In this document: piece by piece, positions 1 through 14,438 of the stretch
Numbering within the stretch: position 1 is the first letter of the stretch
Layout of the letters: each line of letters opens with the position of its first letter
Notes under the pieces: generated by a model
What the model was told of the DNA's origin: nothing
The model's database searches: none
The model's input: only the letters and a program-made list of their open reading frames with translations
Position numbers and translations under genes: made by a program
Source of the DNA: Silurus meridionalis
Lineage: Eukaryota > Chordata > Actinopteri > Siluriformes > Siluridae
NCBI RefSeq assembly: GCF_014805685.1
Contig: NC_060902.1
Location: 5,319,286-5,383,285, forward strand
DNA: 64,000 bases
Direction of reading: 5' to 3'

Positions 1-2229
<2,229 letters not shown>

Positions 2230-2246
2230 TCTGCCCATATGTTTTC

Positions 2247-2252
2247 AATAAA
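2247..2252 (+). terminator. rpl32 polyadenylation signal
   Basis: A canonical AATAAA lies 18 bases after the rpl32 stop codon. The very short 3' UTR is normal for ribosomal protein genes. Confidence 0.85.
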
Positions 2253-2355
2253 GCTAAAAATCTGAAAAACCATTCCATGTTTGACATTTTTTCCCCCCAT
2301 TCAAGTGTATAAAATGTTTTCTGGTTTTGCCATTTGTTGACAGTTCAGTTCATAC

Positions 2356-3938
2356 CAGAGGTGGGACATAAAGTACAAATACTTTGTAACTGTAACTTGT
2401 ATTTTTCTGGTATCGGTACTTCTATTTATTTTTTCGGACAACTTTTACTTCCATAAAATTGTTTTTAAAATACTGTACTTTCTACTTACATTTTCAAACC
2501 AGGCTTGTTAATTTAGAAAAAAGTATAAAATTCTTCACTGCGTGACATTTTCAGCCCATCAACCTATTTCCTATCATTGCGTGACTTTTTGAGTCAACCA
2601 CTGGTATACAATTTCCGGGGTCTTTTACACCACAGATGTAAACTGGTTTATGAAGCTAACGATGAAATATGTGACTAAGGTGGATGAGACTGAGGGAGTC
2701 AGCGATGTAAACATGACTGAGAACAGAGACAATCCTGATCATCAAAATCTTTTAGATGGATGAATGTTCAGCCTGGATACATTCATTAGGTTACACAATT
2801 GAAATTCGTTTTGTATCAATATATTAATAAGCTGTCAAAATGCAAATTTTTTTTAACAGCACTCCTTTTAGGTGCATTTGTTTGACCATTTTTATAGTAT
2901 TTAACTTTTTAAATATATAAAACACGTTTTTGCACGATATCCTTTCTTTACTCATATAACAAATAAATACACCACTGAAAAATGATTTGAGTAAACATTT
3001 GTTTTACTGATGCGCCAAGTCTCAAATCTGCATCGAAATCCACCTTGATGCAAGCAATTAACCCTCTGGGGTCGACAAATACACCGTTTTGTGGCAATGA
3101 ACTTGAATTACTTTTTTTATTGTATAGATAAGAGCATATACATCAATGATCATACATAATTTGAATTTGTAAAGAGACTATTTTTATTTGTGTACACATA
3201 AAACGCTGTGCTTTTGTAAAATAAAGAAAACCGACAGGGGGCGCTTTGTGCCATCTGTCATTTCTCTTCACAGACACAAAACCTAAATCTCGGTGAATAT
3301 TTGCCTCACAGACTAAAAACATGAATAGAAAGCTTGAAATGTCTACTTTTAAATAAAGCCAATTCATATCAAATGTATGATGTGTAGGTATATTATGTAT
3401 GAAAGTTAGAAAAGGTACAATTTCTTCGGTATCCTCATTAACAGTCTGTGGAAACATAGCAAAGGTTCCGTTTGATGTCCCGATTATTTACGCAACACCA
3501 CAATCACTTTTACAAGAATAGATAATCTTAATGCTGTCTATATATATATTTCACTAATAATAAACATACAGTTGCATAAATCAATATTTGTCCATGCCCA
3601 TGTTGATCAGAGTATTATTTTTTTTGTTATTAATAATTTAAGGTACATTTAGAACAGATAAAAATGTGCAATTAGTCGTGAGTTAACTCATGACAACCAT
3701 GCAATTAGTCGTGATGAAATATTTGAATCAACTGAATAATAATATTAATGTGGTAAGGTCCAGTTACCAGCATGACACTAAAATAGGTAGTAATAATGGC
3801 TACTTTTTACTTAAGTACATGTCAGAGCCCAAACTTCTTTAATTTTACTTAATTCTAAGTGTAGTCAGAACTTTAACTTTCACCAGAGTATCTGTACTTC
3901 TACTTAAGTGAAGTATGTGTGTACTTTTGCCACCTCTG
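2356..3938. mobile_element. Non-autonomous hAT transposon with intact TSD
   Basis: The element starts with CAGAGGTGG and ends with CCACCTCTG, a terminal inverted repeat of hAT type. It is flanked on both sides by the same eight bases, GTTCATAC (2348-2355 and 3939-3946), the 8-bp target duplication expected of hAT. No transposase reading frame is visible in its 1583 bases; the short ORFs inside are not conserved proteins. Related sequence occurs at 34.7-35.2 kb (same strand) and, on the other strand, at 60.5-60.8 and 62.4-62.7 kb. It separates the 3' ends of rpl32 and cand2. Confidence 0.9.
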
Positions 3939-4043
3939 GTTCATACTGACATACTGACATTTGAGTTGTTGACTAGTTGACTCTGAGGATGTTGTGCAAG
4001 TTAGTGGTTTTGCACCGTTTAATGCGTCTAGGGACGATAACTT

Positions 4044-4049
4044 TTTATT
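4044..4049 (-). terminator. Possible cand2 polyadenylation signal
   Basis: TTTATT on the plus strand reads AATAAA on the minus strand, about 190 bases after the cand2 stop codon and just before the hAT insertion. It is the nearest canonical signal, but use is not shown. Confidence 0.4.
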
Positions 4050-4234
4050 TTGTCTAAATGATCTGGTTAGACTTGTGCTCATTTCTTTTTTTGACAATTG
4101 CAATGTTAAATTTGTTGTGATTATGCTTTAACTTATGTTCATCAGTACAATTGTGATGCTAAATCATTCACACCAAATACCACTGTAATTTCTATTAATC
4201 ACAAAGTGCCTAAAAAGCCTCATGCCTAAAAGTC

Positions 4235-7200
4235 CTAACTAGTGTCCATTGACTCCACAGCCCCCGATATGGGGTCTCCCTGAACACTTTCAAAAATGGT
4301 GGCCATCTCTGCATTGGTTCTGATCTGTGTCGCAAAGTCGGCCATCGCAGGGCTTTTCTCCACGTCTCTGATGGAAAGAAGAGCGGCCACTGCACGCATT
4401 GCAGATCGCCTCAGCTCCTCCTGCTTCTCAAACTCCTGCTTCACAGAGCCAGCTTTTACCTTGGGAAAATAGAGAAAAACATTGACTTTTCCTTGTTAAT
4501 CAATATTGCTGATGTATTTTGCTAGATCAACTTTGTACCTTTGTAGTACATGTGGCTCTGAGGGGCTCCACTAGACGGTCCAACCTTTGGACAACAGCAG
4601 ATGGACACAAAGAGGCAAGTCTAGCCAGCATGATGAAGGTTAACATCTGGAGGTATCAAAGATATTTATGTAGTGATAGAAAAAGTCATTATTTAAAAAA
4701 ATACATTTATAAATGAGTAATACTGAAGGATCTTTGAAGATTTAAAGCAATTACTGACTATCGAGAAACAATGAGGGGGTGGAGGTGGTGGGTCTACATT
4801 GTTAAAATAGAACAAAATCTACAAAATGTGCAAACTCATTTGTGTATAAAATCCATAACTGATTCTGTTAAATGCTACATGCACAAAAATGAAAGAAAAG
4901 TGACAAAATGTATATAAATAGTAAAACATGAAGCAGGTAGGAAATGTATAAATGGTTTAAAGGAACTGGATTAATCAAAGCGTAAATAATTATACAAAAG
5001 GCATGGAATTATGTGATTTGGCATTATAAGTATACTCACTCTAATGTCATAGTGGTCTCTTAGGCCTTCCTCCACATGGTTGAGGAACTCAAAGATGTCC
5101 AGACACTCCAGACAGTTGTCCAGTAGAGTATACATGCATTCAAAAGCTGCTTTACGCACATCTAGCCCATCATCCACTGTGTGTTTAAAAGGACCCATCT
5201 CTACCTGAAATATCAAGCAAGCTATTTATTTATGTGAATACATAAATAAATACTTTTATACATGTTCAGTGTTGTGCTCATGAACAGCTTTTCAGTTTTA
5301 TTGATATACAGTAAGCCATCGATTATTTTTTAATATGGCTAATGTTGTTTATTCCTTCCATCAATTCACAGGTTTACCCCAACCTATTCCTGTTGATTAT
5401 TTTGTAAAATCACATCTATTTTAAAATGGAAAAATATGCCACGTTCACAAAATGGCATGCTACCTCTCGAATTAGTTCCTTCCTGATTTGTGTTTCCTTG
5501 TAAAGGTTTGGCAGAACTGTAGTTAGAAGACTCCGTATCAGACCAGGTTTGTTATGGGCAGCTGAATTGAACATCACCAAGGCAACACGCCTTACATTAA
5601 TATCTGTGTCCTGGATGGTTTTTAGGAAATCACCTAGAAAAGGAGGCATGACAGAAAGTGCTATAGTTTAAAAATGGAACAGAACAACTGTATTCATTAA
5701 CTTTGTTGTAATGCTTGATAAAAATGTTAAGATTTTACCTATGCATTCTTTAAGGAGTGGATCAATGGTCACGGGTTGATCTACAATTGTGAATTTCACA
5801 GCAGTCACAACGGTACTACGGGCAAGAGCTGAACCTAAAAAGATTTTGCAGGTAAATATACACATCTCAGTTTTCATTAGCTGTATGTCCCCTTAGCAAA
5901 TCTTATCTTTGATTTGAAATGTTGGCTTACCTGTGGATAACTGCTTCTTAAGTCTGGGCAGAAGCTCAGATGGGTTGACAAGTGTAAGTTTCCCTAGACA
6001 TTCTGCCACAACGTTACGTATACCTTCTTCTGGACATTCACAATTCTTGAAAAGCAGAGACCAAATGCTCTCTACGTGAGGCTTGAGACTCTCAACTGAC
6101 AAAGCACTTATCACTTCTTTTAATGAATGAAGAAGAAGGTACTGTCTTTTAGGCTGACTACCAATTTCTTTTAATAAGAATGGAAGATACTCATCAATAT
6201 TTCCCACACAGATGTTGCCTAGTGCACATGAAGCTGAAGATTTCACCTCTTCATTGGGAGAACTAAAAGCATCAATTATGACAGTCTTTAACTCCTTGTG
6301 GGCTCCAAGCTTCATAGAACGCCCCACTTCTCCAAGACAAAGAAAAGACAGGATCTCACAGACTCTGACGTCTTTTGGTTCTTCACATCCATAGTGAGAT
6401 TGGTAATTGTTCCAGAAGCTTCTTTGGGACATAGCAAAGCCAGTGCGGCCACACACTTTGCAACTGAGTAATAGGACTGTCTATGGATTGGCATGGAGTC
6501 AGGTGATTTAGATTTATAGAATGGACCTGTCAAAGCTTTTATGAGATCATTGTACCCTGTATTGCTGGCCTTAGTCAAAACTAGGGCTTGTAAGAACTCA
6601 ATGATGGAACCAAGAGCACCTCCTTGAAGCAGTGGAGAATGGACCAAGTGAAATACTTCAGGCAAAATAGTGCCACCTATCTTGGCTAAAGATGATGGAC
6701 AAACTTTGGCCATACATGTAACAAGCATGATAGCCACCTGGGAGACATGCATATCACTCTCCTGAACCAAAGCAGGTAATTCATTCAAAACTGACTCTAG
6801 TAAAGGGGGTTTGAAACTGTCACTGTAGTTTGTAACAATGATAGTTAGGGTTGTTAACGTGTTTAGCTTGAGAGCACGCTGATTCTTTCGTAAGAATGAT
6901 CCAAGAACTGGAATCACTTCTGTCAAAATAGGTCTTATGTCAACCTTAAGTGGAGATGTGGCAATGATGGATAAAGCTTTTACAGCTGTGAGCCTGGTAA
7001 TTTCATTCTTTAGTCTCTCCAAAAAGATCTGTAGGGTTGGTTTAAGGTCTCCTCCCAACTGGTCCCCCAAGTGACTTATAATGTGGGCCATGCAGGAAAT
7101 AGCCCTCTCCTTAACTTCCTGGTCAATATCTGCTGCTTTTAACCTCTTTAAAGTACTGTTGAAGACATCCCTAACATAGGGATTTGAATCAAAAGAAGAC

Positions 7201-8157
7201 GGTTTATCCAGGGGGCGCATCATCTTGACCATTTGCTGAGTCACTTGAAGCGCTTCAGATGTGATTTTGTAGAAAGGGTCTTCAACACAAAAAATTACTG
7301 GTGGTAGGATTACTTTAATGTGTGGGTGAAAGAACTCTGGGCTGTGGCTGGACATAAGAACATGAAGAAAGGAGAGTGCATCGATCTTCATGTTGGAGGA
7401 AGCACACTTGTCTGTGAGTGAGTAAATGATGCCTAGGAAAAGAATGTTTTTATGAGGGAGTAAGTCTGAAAATTTGTAACAATTAGCAAGTAGAAAGTGC
7501 AAATACAGTATCCTATTAATACTGTTTTGGTTTATTTTTTCAGATGAACAATTATTTGTTGACTCATGTAAACCATACTATCTGTACAATAATTTACAGT
7601 TTAGACTTAAATGAACAAGGACCATACCTGGGATAAGAGAAGGTATGTGCTCCCCTAATGACCCTGGAAGAACAAGGGCAATCTCTGTTAAAATGATGAA
7701 ACAGCCTTGTCTGGATTTCATGCTTTTCTCCCTCAGTTGTTTCTGTAAGGCCTTTATTACTGTTGGGACCTACAAATGTAAGGATATTTAATTTTTTCAT
7801 GTATTATTTGACAAATATTTCACCATACAATTTATGTTCAATATTTTATCAATACAATATAATATTACTGTAAGGTTTTTACAAAGTTTTATTAGCAATT
7901 CAGTGTGATCCATTTAAAATTTAGTGACACAATTTTGGATTATCCTTATGAACTGATTTTGAATTGAAATAGTAACCGATGACAAGTCTTAATGCAATAT
8001 AATAGCCAAATTAAAATTTATAAATAAAATCTCCAATCAAAGCAGAATTATCCCAGATACTGAATTAATTTTGTTATTTTTTTTCACACACAGACAGACA
8101 GACAGATAGACAGATAGACAGATAGACAGATAAATAGATATAGATAGATAGATAGAC

Positions 8158-8245
<88 letters not shown>

Positions 8246-11200
8246 TTACAGAATATTTAATAGTTTAAGTTATTTCTTGGGACTGAACACACCATTGGTT
8301 TATTAAAAGAAATAGGAAAAACTGTCCAAATTCATCACACAGTACGGACATGTGTGAACAGAATAAAAGAAATATGATTACATATATTGAGTATGAAAAC
8401 AAATACATAATTCTTTGACTGTACCTGTTTCTTCAAAAGGGTAATTGCAGGGTCTTCCTTAGTTCCAAGATCTAGAGCAGAGCTATGAGTGGATTTTGTC
8501 TGCCGCAGTAAAGCCACAAAGGCCAAGAAAATGTCTGACTTGACATTTTCCTCTCGTTCCTTGAAACATGACACTAGAACTGGGCATACATTCCCATAAA
8601 GTTCCACCAGCATGTCTCTACGATTGCTGATAACCGCCTCCAGACACTTTACAGATGAGCGCCTTACCTTCCAGCTCATATCATCATCATCACTGTATTC
8701 ATCATCAGATTCTTTTGGGGGAAAAGGTGTTTGTGAAAGGTTTGCTGTCTGTTTTACAATACATTTACAGCAATGTATAAATCATCAGATTTTGCGAGAA
8801 AAACAATATAAGTACACAAAGTTAACGGCTAATCCTTTTAGCAAGAATTTGGCAAAGTTGTGCAGACATGCAACAAGGCCAAAGGTTATGATAAATAAAA
8901 CCCATAAGCATGGAACAAATGCGAACCATTTAGTTACCCTTTTAGTAATCCCTTAGTATGTTTAGGAATGAATAAAAGTTGCACCTTGCTCTTCATACCC
9001 TCCATCTTCAATATCCATGAAGTCCTCCTGTTCATCTTCTGCATCGTAATTATAATTTGGATCATAGGTCACATACTTCAGACACAAGTTAATTACCATT
9101 GGAATGTGAGGAGACATTTCCTTGGGGCATCTTCCAGGAAAGAGAGAAAGGTTCTGCACTTAATGGATTATTGTGAAATCATTTGGAAATTATATAATGA
9201 TGTGTCATAGTTCAAAAAAGACTTACTTGCGAACAAAGGCTTCAAATGCCTGAAAGCAATTCTCCCTCAGTTCATCATCTTCCACATTGCAGAACTTTAC
9301 CAACATTGGAATAATTTTCTCCAGATGCTCCCCTGAGGAGAACATATAGGGTTTGATACAAAAGCTGAAGATTATACTGTCATTTAATGCAACTATAAAC
9401 TGGAAGGTTTTAGCCAAATCCTGTGACACAAAGAATGCCATTATGTTACAAATGTATGGATATCAAATCATGATATGAATCTATATTGAAAATCTAAACT
9501 AATATGTGGATTATAATTTTTTTTACATTTAAGACAATATCCTCACACATTTCATAACAATGGAATTTATAAAGCCTTATCTCACCAATTCTGTGCCCTC
9601 CGTGCTGGCTAATGGCAGTCAGGCACTGGATATAGGTACGTGTGTTTGCAGCAGTAGCTCCTCGTGATAGTTCACTCATGAGATGCTCAGTGAGTTGCAG
9701 GAAGATTGCAGGGCTACTACTTGGCACCAATTGCCCGAGCGCCATAATGGCACGTTTTCTCACTGCCATGCGAGGGCTGGTCAGTTGTGGAAGAAGACTG
9801 GCCAAGATTGACTGGTGGAAACCAACTAACGTGCTGCTAAGCCTACAGAGTAAAAACATCATGATCCATAATGCCATTAAAAATTAAAATATCAAAGGTA
9901 TTTTTTTAATAAAATTGCAAATAATTTTGTTTTGTTTTGTTTTAGATTTAACTATGAATTTTCGTAAGTTGTCATGTGTTTGTTGGTGTAAATTAAAGAC
10001 TGAGACAAAAAAAATCTAACAATTATAACAGAACAAATGTCCATAATTTATGTTTTTTCTGCTTAGGCTAATCTTAATGTGTTGGTTACACCTTCCCACA
10101 TTAAAATGATAATGCTTGGCATGCCCAGACAAGTTTTAATAATACTATGGAAAAATAAAGCTGTACGAGCTGGGAAATAAAAAATTCCCTCATTGTCACA
10201 TTGTGTTTCAACACATATGACATTTGCAGTATATGAAAATGTATTGTTACCATATTTATTTATTAACCAACAAATAAAACAAAATTTCCATATTGTAATA
10301 TTTTATAAAATACCAGAAAATGAGGAGCTGCTAAATATACCACAAATATACTTGGCCATAAGACTTGTATGTGCTTTTTGAATATCCCTATTTGCTGTAA
10401 TAATAACCTCCACTATTATGAGACAATTTTCCATTGAGTGTGCTTGTGCAGATTTGTGCTCATTCAGCATATGGGAGTTAGTAAAATCAGGTATTGATGT
10501 AGGGTGAGGAGGCCTGTGGTGTAGTCTGCATTCCAATTCCTCTCAAAAGTGGTTAAAAAGGTTTGCGGTCAAAGCTCTATAGCAGGCCACTCAAGATCTT
10601 TCACTCCAACTAATGTAAATCATAACTTCATGCACCTCACGTTGCCCACGGGGGCATTGCCATATTGGAACAGGTTTGGGTCTCCTAGTTAAAGTCCAGG
10701 ATAAATGTAATGTCACTTCATCCAAACACATCATATACAATTGTGTGCCTCCAACTTCGTATTCATAGTTGGGGAAGAACCACATATGGCAGGAAATGGT
10801 GTCCCAATAGTTTTGTTCATATAGAGTACATACCTGAATGATTTGGCTAAGAATTAAATTGCAGAATAATGATAGACACTAACCTTCCTAGCATATCAGA
10901 AAGAATGTCCAGGGCTTCTAGCTGCACAGACACATCATCATGTTTTCCCATGACACCAATCAGCTGGGCTGTGATCTTTTTACAGACATTAGCTGTCAGA
11001 CACAAACCTAGAAGAAGTGGAGATCAGTTACAAAAAAATGGATCACATGACAGGATACAATATAGGCTTCCTGGAAATTGCCTATAAAATCCACATTGGT
11101 GAAGCAGGTAAATGAAAATGATTGCAGACTATATTGGGCTCTGTATAAAATGGTGTCTAGTGTAATTACACTGAACAATTTGAAAAGACTGACAAATCTT

Positions 11201-13121
11201 TTCCTTTTATCCATGCTTAAGCTTATCTAGTGCGTAAAAAGTGCAATAAAGCATAAACTGCATAACAGAACATGTTTCAAATCATATGCATTTATTTGGC
11301 TGGAATTTTGCTGACAATTTTATTCAAACTAACTCACAAATAAGACTGAAAACAGTCTTTCACCTGCAGTTGGTGGGGGGAGCTCAGCAATAACCGTCTT
11401 TAGCCCCATGCTAGAGATGTCACGTAGCTGCTCTTTGTCAGACACCATGTTGGAGCACAACGTATCTACCATCATCTCCACCTGATATTCCTTCACTTTG
11501 CCCACAAGAGGACCAAGACTGCAATAGATCAGAAACATTTCACATTCAACAGCACTTGAATAAAACAATATCACAGTGGTTCATGGATAGCAATGACTTA
11601 TAAACACAATATACTGTGTGTTGGTGAAATGGACAAATAATTTGGCTACCACTTGACAGCCAGGTTCTGAACTTCCCCATTTTTGTCCTCTAGCAGCTTC
11701 AGGAGCATGGTCACTACTTTTCTCTCACTGTCTTCATCCAGTTTTATGGAATCCTTTTGCAATTCCATCATTAGATCATTTGTGGCCATGAACCTAAACA
11801 AAGGGGTAAAAAATATATTTTTAATGACAAAACATCAAATTCCGACAACTACTATAAACATAATCGGTCAGGCAAGATGCCAGATGGTATATTTGTTTTG
11901 TAATAAAGTTCTGTCACAAATAAAATATGTTTTTCTAATACAAATTGAATAATATAAAAATTGTTAAGCTTTATATATCCAGATGTTTTCTAAAATAGCT
12001 AAAAGATTGACTAACAAAAAACTTCATCATAGAACTATTTTATATAACATAATGCATACTATTACATTACATTATGGAATGGAATGCATACTATTACAAA
12101 CTTTGGAAAAAAATGTTTTAAAAAGGAGCCAAAATATCGAACAGTTATGGCAGCATGGTGCCACAGTTGGTAGTGTTGTCACTTCACATCTCCTGCAAAT
12201 GGCCTGCCATCCAATTTGGTGTTTATTCATGCCTTGTGCCCAGCCTTCCTGGTGCCATATCCAGGATACAGCTGGTAGTAAGATAAATGAATAATTCTGG
12301 GTTTCTGGAATATGTAAAAATATGGAAAACTGTGTATAATATATTTGACTGTTTGCATCACTTGGCACATAACTATTCTCGATAAATTAATCTTGGATTC
12401 CAAACAATCCAGCTTTGGTTTTAATATCAAAAATAGGCTTTCATAGTTTTGCTAAAGGTAATACACAAGTAGGTAAGAACTGATCTATTATTTTTTATTT
12501 CTCTGGATATTTAGCATGAACTTCATTTATTTTATTCTAATTTTTAATGATCGTACTTTTCAAATTAGTTTGGTTCATACTGCATATCCTCATTGTTATG
12601 GATGAATTAAATCTAATCTAATTTGTTTTCAAGATTCTCCATATTTGTTTATTTGTTTGTTTGTCTGTGAACCCTGTAGCTGCATTTAAACATGTATAAT
12701 ATCCTATATGTTAGTGTGAAATAATGCTAATATAGACTTATTCATATCTTTTTGTAACCTTATATTTAGTCATTTATAAGACTTGGATTTTTTTATTATC
12801 ATTATTTATTTGTTTGTTTTTACAAATGTAATCTGTAATCCCAGATGTCTGACACATGCTGGACTGGGAATGGCTGTTTACCCACTAATGCTGGCAATGT
12901 GAAGTGAACCTATCTTGTGAGATTTGTGTTAGACAGAAAACATATTTTATGTGACAAACTGGAGGACAATCCATTAACCTTCTATATTTATAGCCTGATA
13001 TTAGTCATGCAGCTTTCACTCCAACCAAACACAGGCTCTACACACACTCTTACCGAAAGTCTTTGTCGGTGGAAGTCATTTTTTCCAACAAGTTGGAAAT
13101 GTGGTAGGTGACATTCGACAT
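4235..13121 (-). CDS. cand2: Cullin-associated NEDD8-dissociated protein 2
   Basis: HEAT-repeat protein that binds un-neddylated cullin-RBX1 and exchanges substrate receptors of cullin-RING ubiquitin ligases. Fifteen coding exons (minus strand, 5' to 3'): 13121-13054, 11793-11650, 11518-11364, 11007-10884, 9842-9586, 9332-9227, 9130-8985, 8711-8425, 7769-7628, 7432-5931, 5834-5739, 5633-5464, 5204-5040, 4646-4539, 4459-4235. Borders are GT-AG and phases agree. The start [15 protein letters not shown] and the end ESMDTS are family hallmarks; an acidic DEQEDF...DDDD stretch sits near residues 310-340. The expected length is about 1231 residues. The exon 7432-5931 has 1502 bases where 1503 would keep frame: a base is missing near 6354, so read literally the protein stops at residue 849. 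The paralogue cand1 is the alternative; linkage to rpl32 favours cand2. Confidence 0.93.
6312..6360 (-). other. cand2: Apparent 1-base frameshift in cand2
   Basis: Upstream of 6354 the conserved frame reads SESVR. Downstream, homology to CAND proteins ([11 protein letters not shown]) continues in the neighbouring frame, starting with ATC at 6354-6352. The two codons AGA and ATC share one A, so one base is missing. Without correction, translation runs out of frame and stops at 6312-6314. Both flanks are well conserved, so the damage is recent, or it is a sequencing or assembly error. Confidence 0.9.
8085..8246. repeat. GACA/GATA microsatellite
   Basis: About 160 bases of tetranucleotide repeat, GACA-rich at the left and pure GATA at the right, in a cand2 intron. 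It is likely to vary in length between individuals. Confidence 0.97.
9843..10883. other. cand2 intron with transposon relic
   Basis: The intron between the exons at 10884 and 9842 is AT-rich. Its right half (about 10385-10850) is a decayed Tc1-like element, described separately; the left half shows nothing I recognise. Confidence 0.7.
10385..10850 (-). mobile_element. Tc1-like transposon relic
   Basis: Read on the minus strand, the segment encodes pieces such as [15 protein letters not shown] and [10 protein letters not shown]. These match the C-terminal part of a transposase-like family very common in fish (pattern RPPHPTSVPDLTNALVAEW ... RRVEVIITAK). Frames are broken, so it is dead. The same family recurs at 23.9 kb and 28.1 kb. 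Confidence 0.7.
11794..13053. other. cand2 first intron
   Basis: About 1.26 kb of AT-rich sequence between coding exons 1 and 2. I see no exon, RNA gene or clear transposon in it. Confidence 0.75.
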
Positions 13122-14438
13122 TTCAGCTCTTACAATATCAACACCAATGTCGGAAATAAGTCAGTTTGTCGATGGTAAATAAAAAAGAGTTGTTCTATTT
13201 CAAGTGAATAAGACCATATCTTCTGGATCAAGGGTCTGTCTGGTGTAGGACACACTGAGAAACCTGACGCTTGAACATAGTTATTAATAGATTGGGTGCG
13301 TTTGAAACCGCAATCTATATAGCCTCCCATTTAGACTGCTTATGTGCTACCTATCCATGTTAAATATTAATTTTATTTCATAATCAGAAAGTATAAACAC
13401 GCCTCTGAAGTTCTGCATTCATACTGTGTTTCTTGTATTTTCAAGACAATTTTGTTACACATTTTAGTTCTGTGCGTTGAATTTTGAGTTTTTCCTCCAT
13501 CTTGTGGCGACTAAATGTATTGCAGCAATGGTTAAAACAGCTATGAATTATAGTGAATATTTAAAAAATAATGTATTCAAACTCAAAGGTTATAACTACA
13601 ATGTGCACATTATAAGCTGCGTGCATTCATGTTAATATGATTCATGTTAATATGGTAATATGACCTAATATTTTAAATACTTTTAAAGGGGTGCATTGAC
13701 AGTTTGGGTTTTGTGGTGACCATATGAATTGCAGCAAATAGAAACAGTTTTTAATACATAGATTGCAGCCTATAGACTACCCACAAAAGTATACACTTTA
13801 TTAACTGGGTACATGATATATAAAATTAGTGTGTAGTATATTATTTGGTATTTTTAGTAAAAATGTTGTTGAGGACGTTACATCTTTTCTATGTAATAGA
13901 AAGTACTATGGCCTAAATTAGTTTTGGGGTATTTGCGCCATCTTGTGACAAGTCACCGTACTACTACCACCGAGTTTTTTCTCCATCTTGGGGCGACTAA
14001 ATGTATTGCAGCAATAGTTGAAACAGCTATGAAGTTATATTGAATATTTAAAAATAATGTATTCAAACTAATAGGTTATAACTACAATGTGCACATTATA
14101 AGATGCGTGCATTCATGTTGTGTATTTGTAAGTAATATGACCCAATATTTTAAATACTTTTAAAGGGGTGCATTGACATCTTTTCTATGTAATAGAAAGT
14201 ACTATGGCCTAAATTATTTTGGGGGTATTTGCGCCATCTTGTGACAAGTCACCGTACTACTGTAAAGCGGAACCGATATGTGGAACTATGTAACTTTAAG
14301 TGGTTCTACCCGGTGCTTTTTCACGGCGGAACTTATCCTCGGTGGTTGTGTTGCCACGTCGAAAACACAAGTAGCCGGTTTTTGTGTGGGGGATCTCTTT
14401 TTTGGTAACTTGCTACACGCGAAACCTAATATTTAGAC
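13122..14438. promoter_or_regulatory. cand2/sec13 head-to-head intergenic region
   Basis: The start codons of cand2 (minus) and sec13 (plus) are 1.3 kb apart, so this stretch should contain both promoters. The last 180 bases before the sec13 ATG are relatively GC-rich and contain several CG dinucleotides. I see no clear TATA box at a fixed distance. Most of the remainder is a tandem duplication (13.49-14.26 kb). Confidence 0.6.
13485..14263. repeat. Degenerate direct tandem duplication
   Basis: The block starting TCCATCTTGTGGCGACTAAA at about 13495 recurs at about 13981 with few differences. The block CTTTTCTATGTAATAGAAAG is present near 13884 and again near 14180. Offsets of about 486 and 296 bases show that the second copy lost roughly 190 bases. 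A third, more diverged start lies near 13700 (TGTGGTGACCATATGAATTG). Confidence 0.85.

Noticed and set aside
6212..6394. Plus-strand ORF over cand2
   Set aside because: Antisense shadow of the conserved HEAT-repeat exon.
12072..12430. Overlapping ORFs in cand2 intron 1
   Set aside because: No homology, both strands are open by chance, and the intron is fully explained by the flanking exons.
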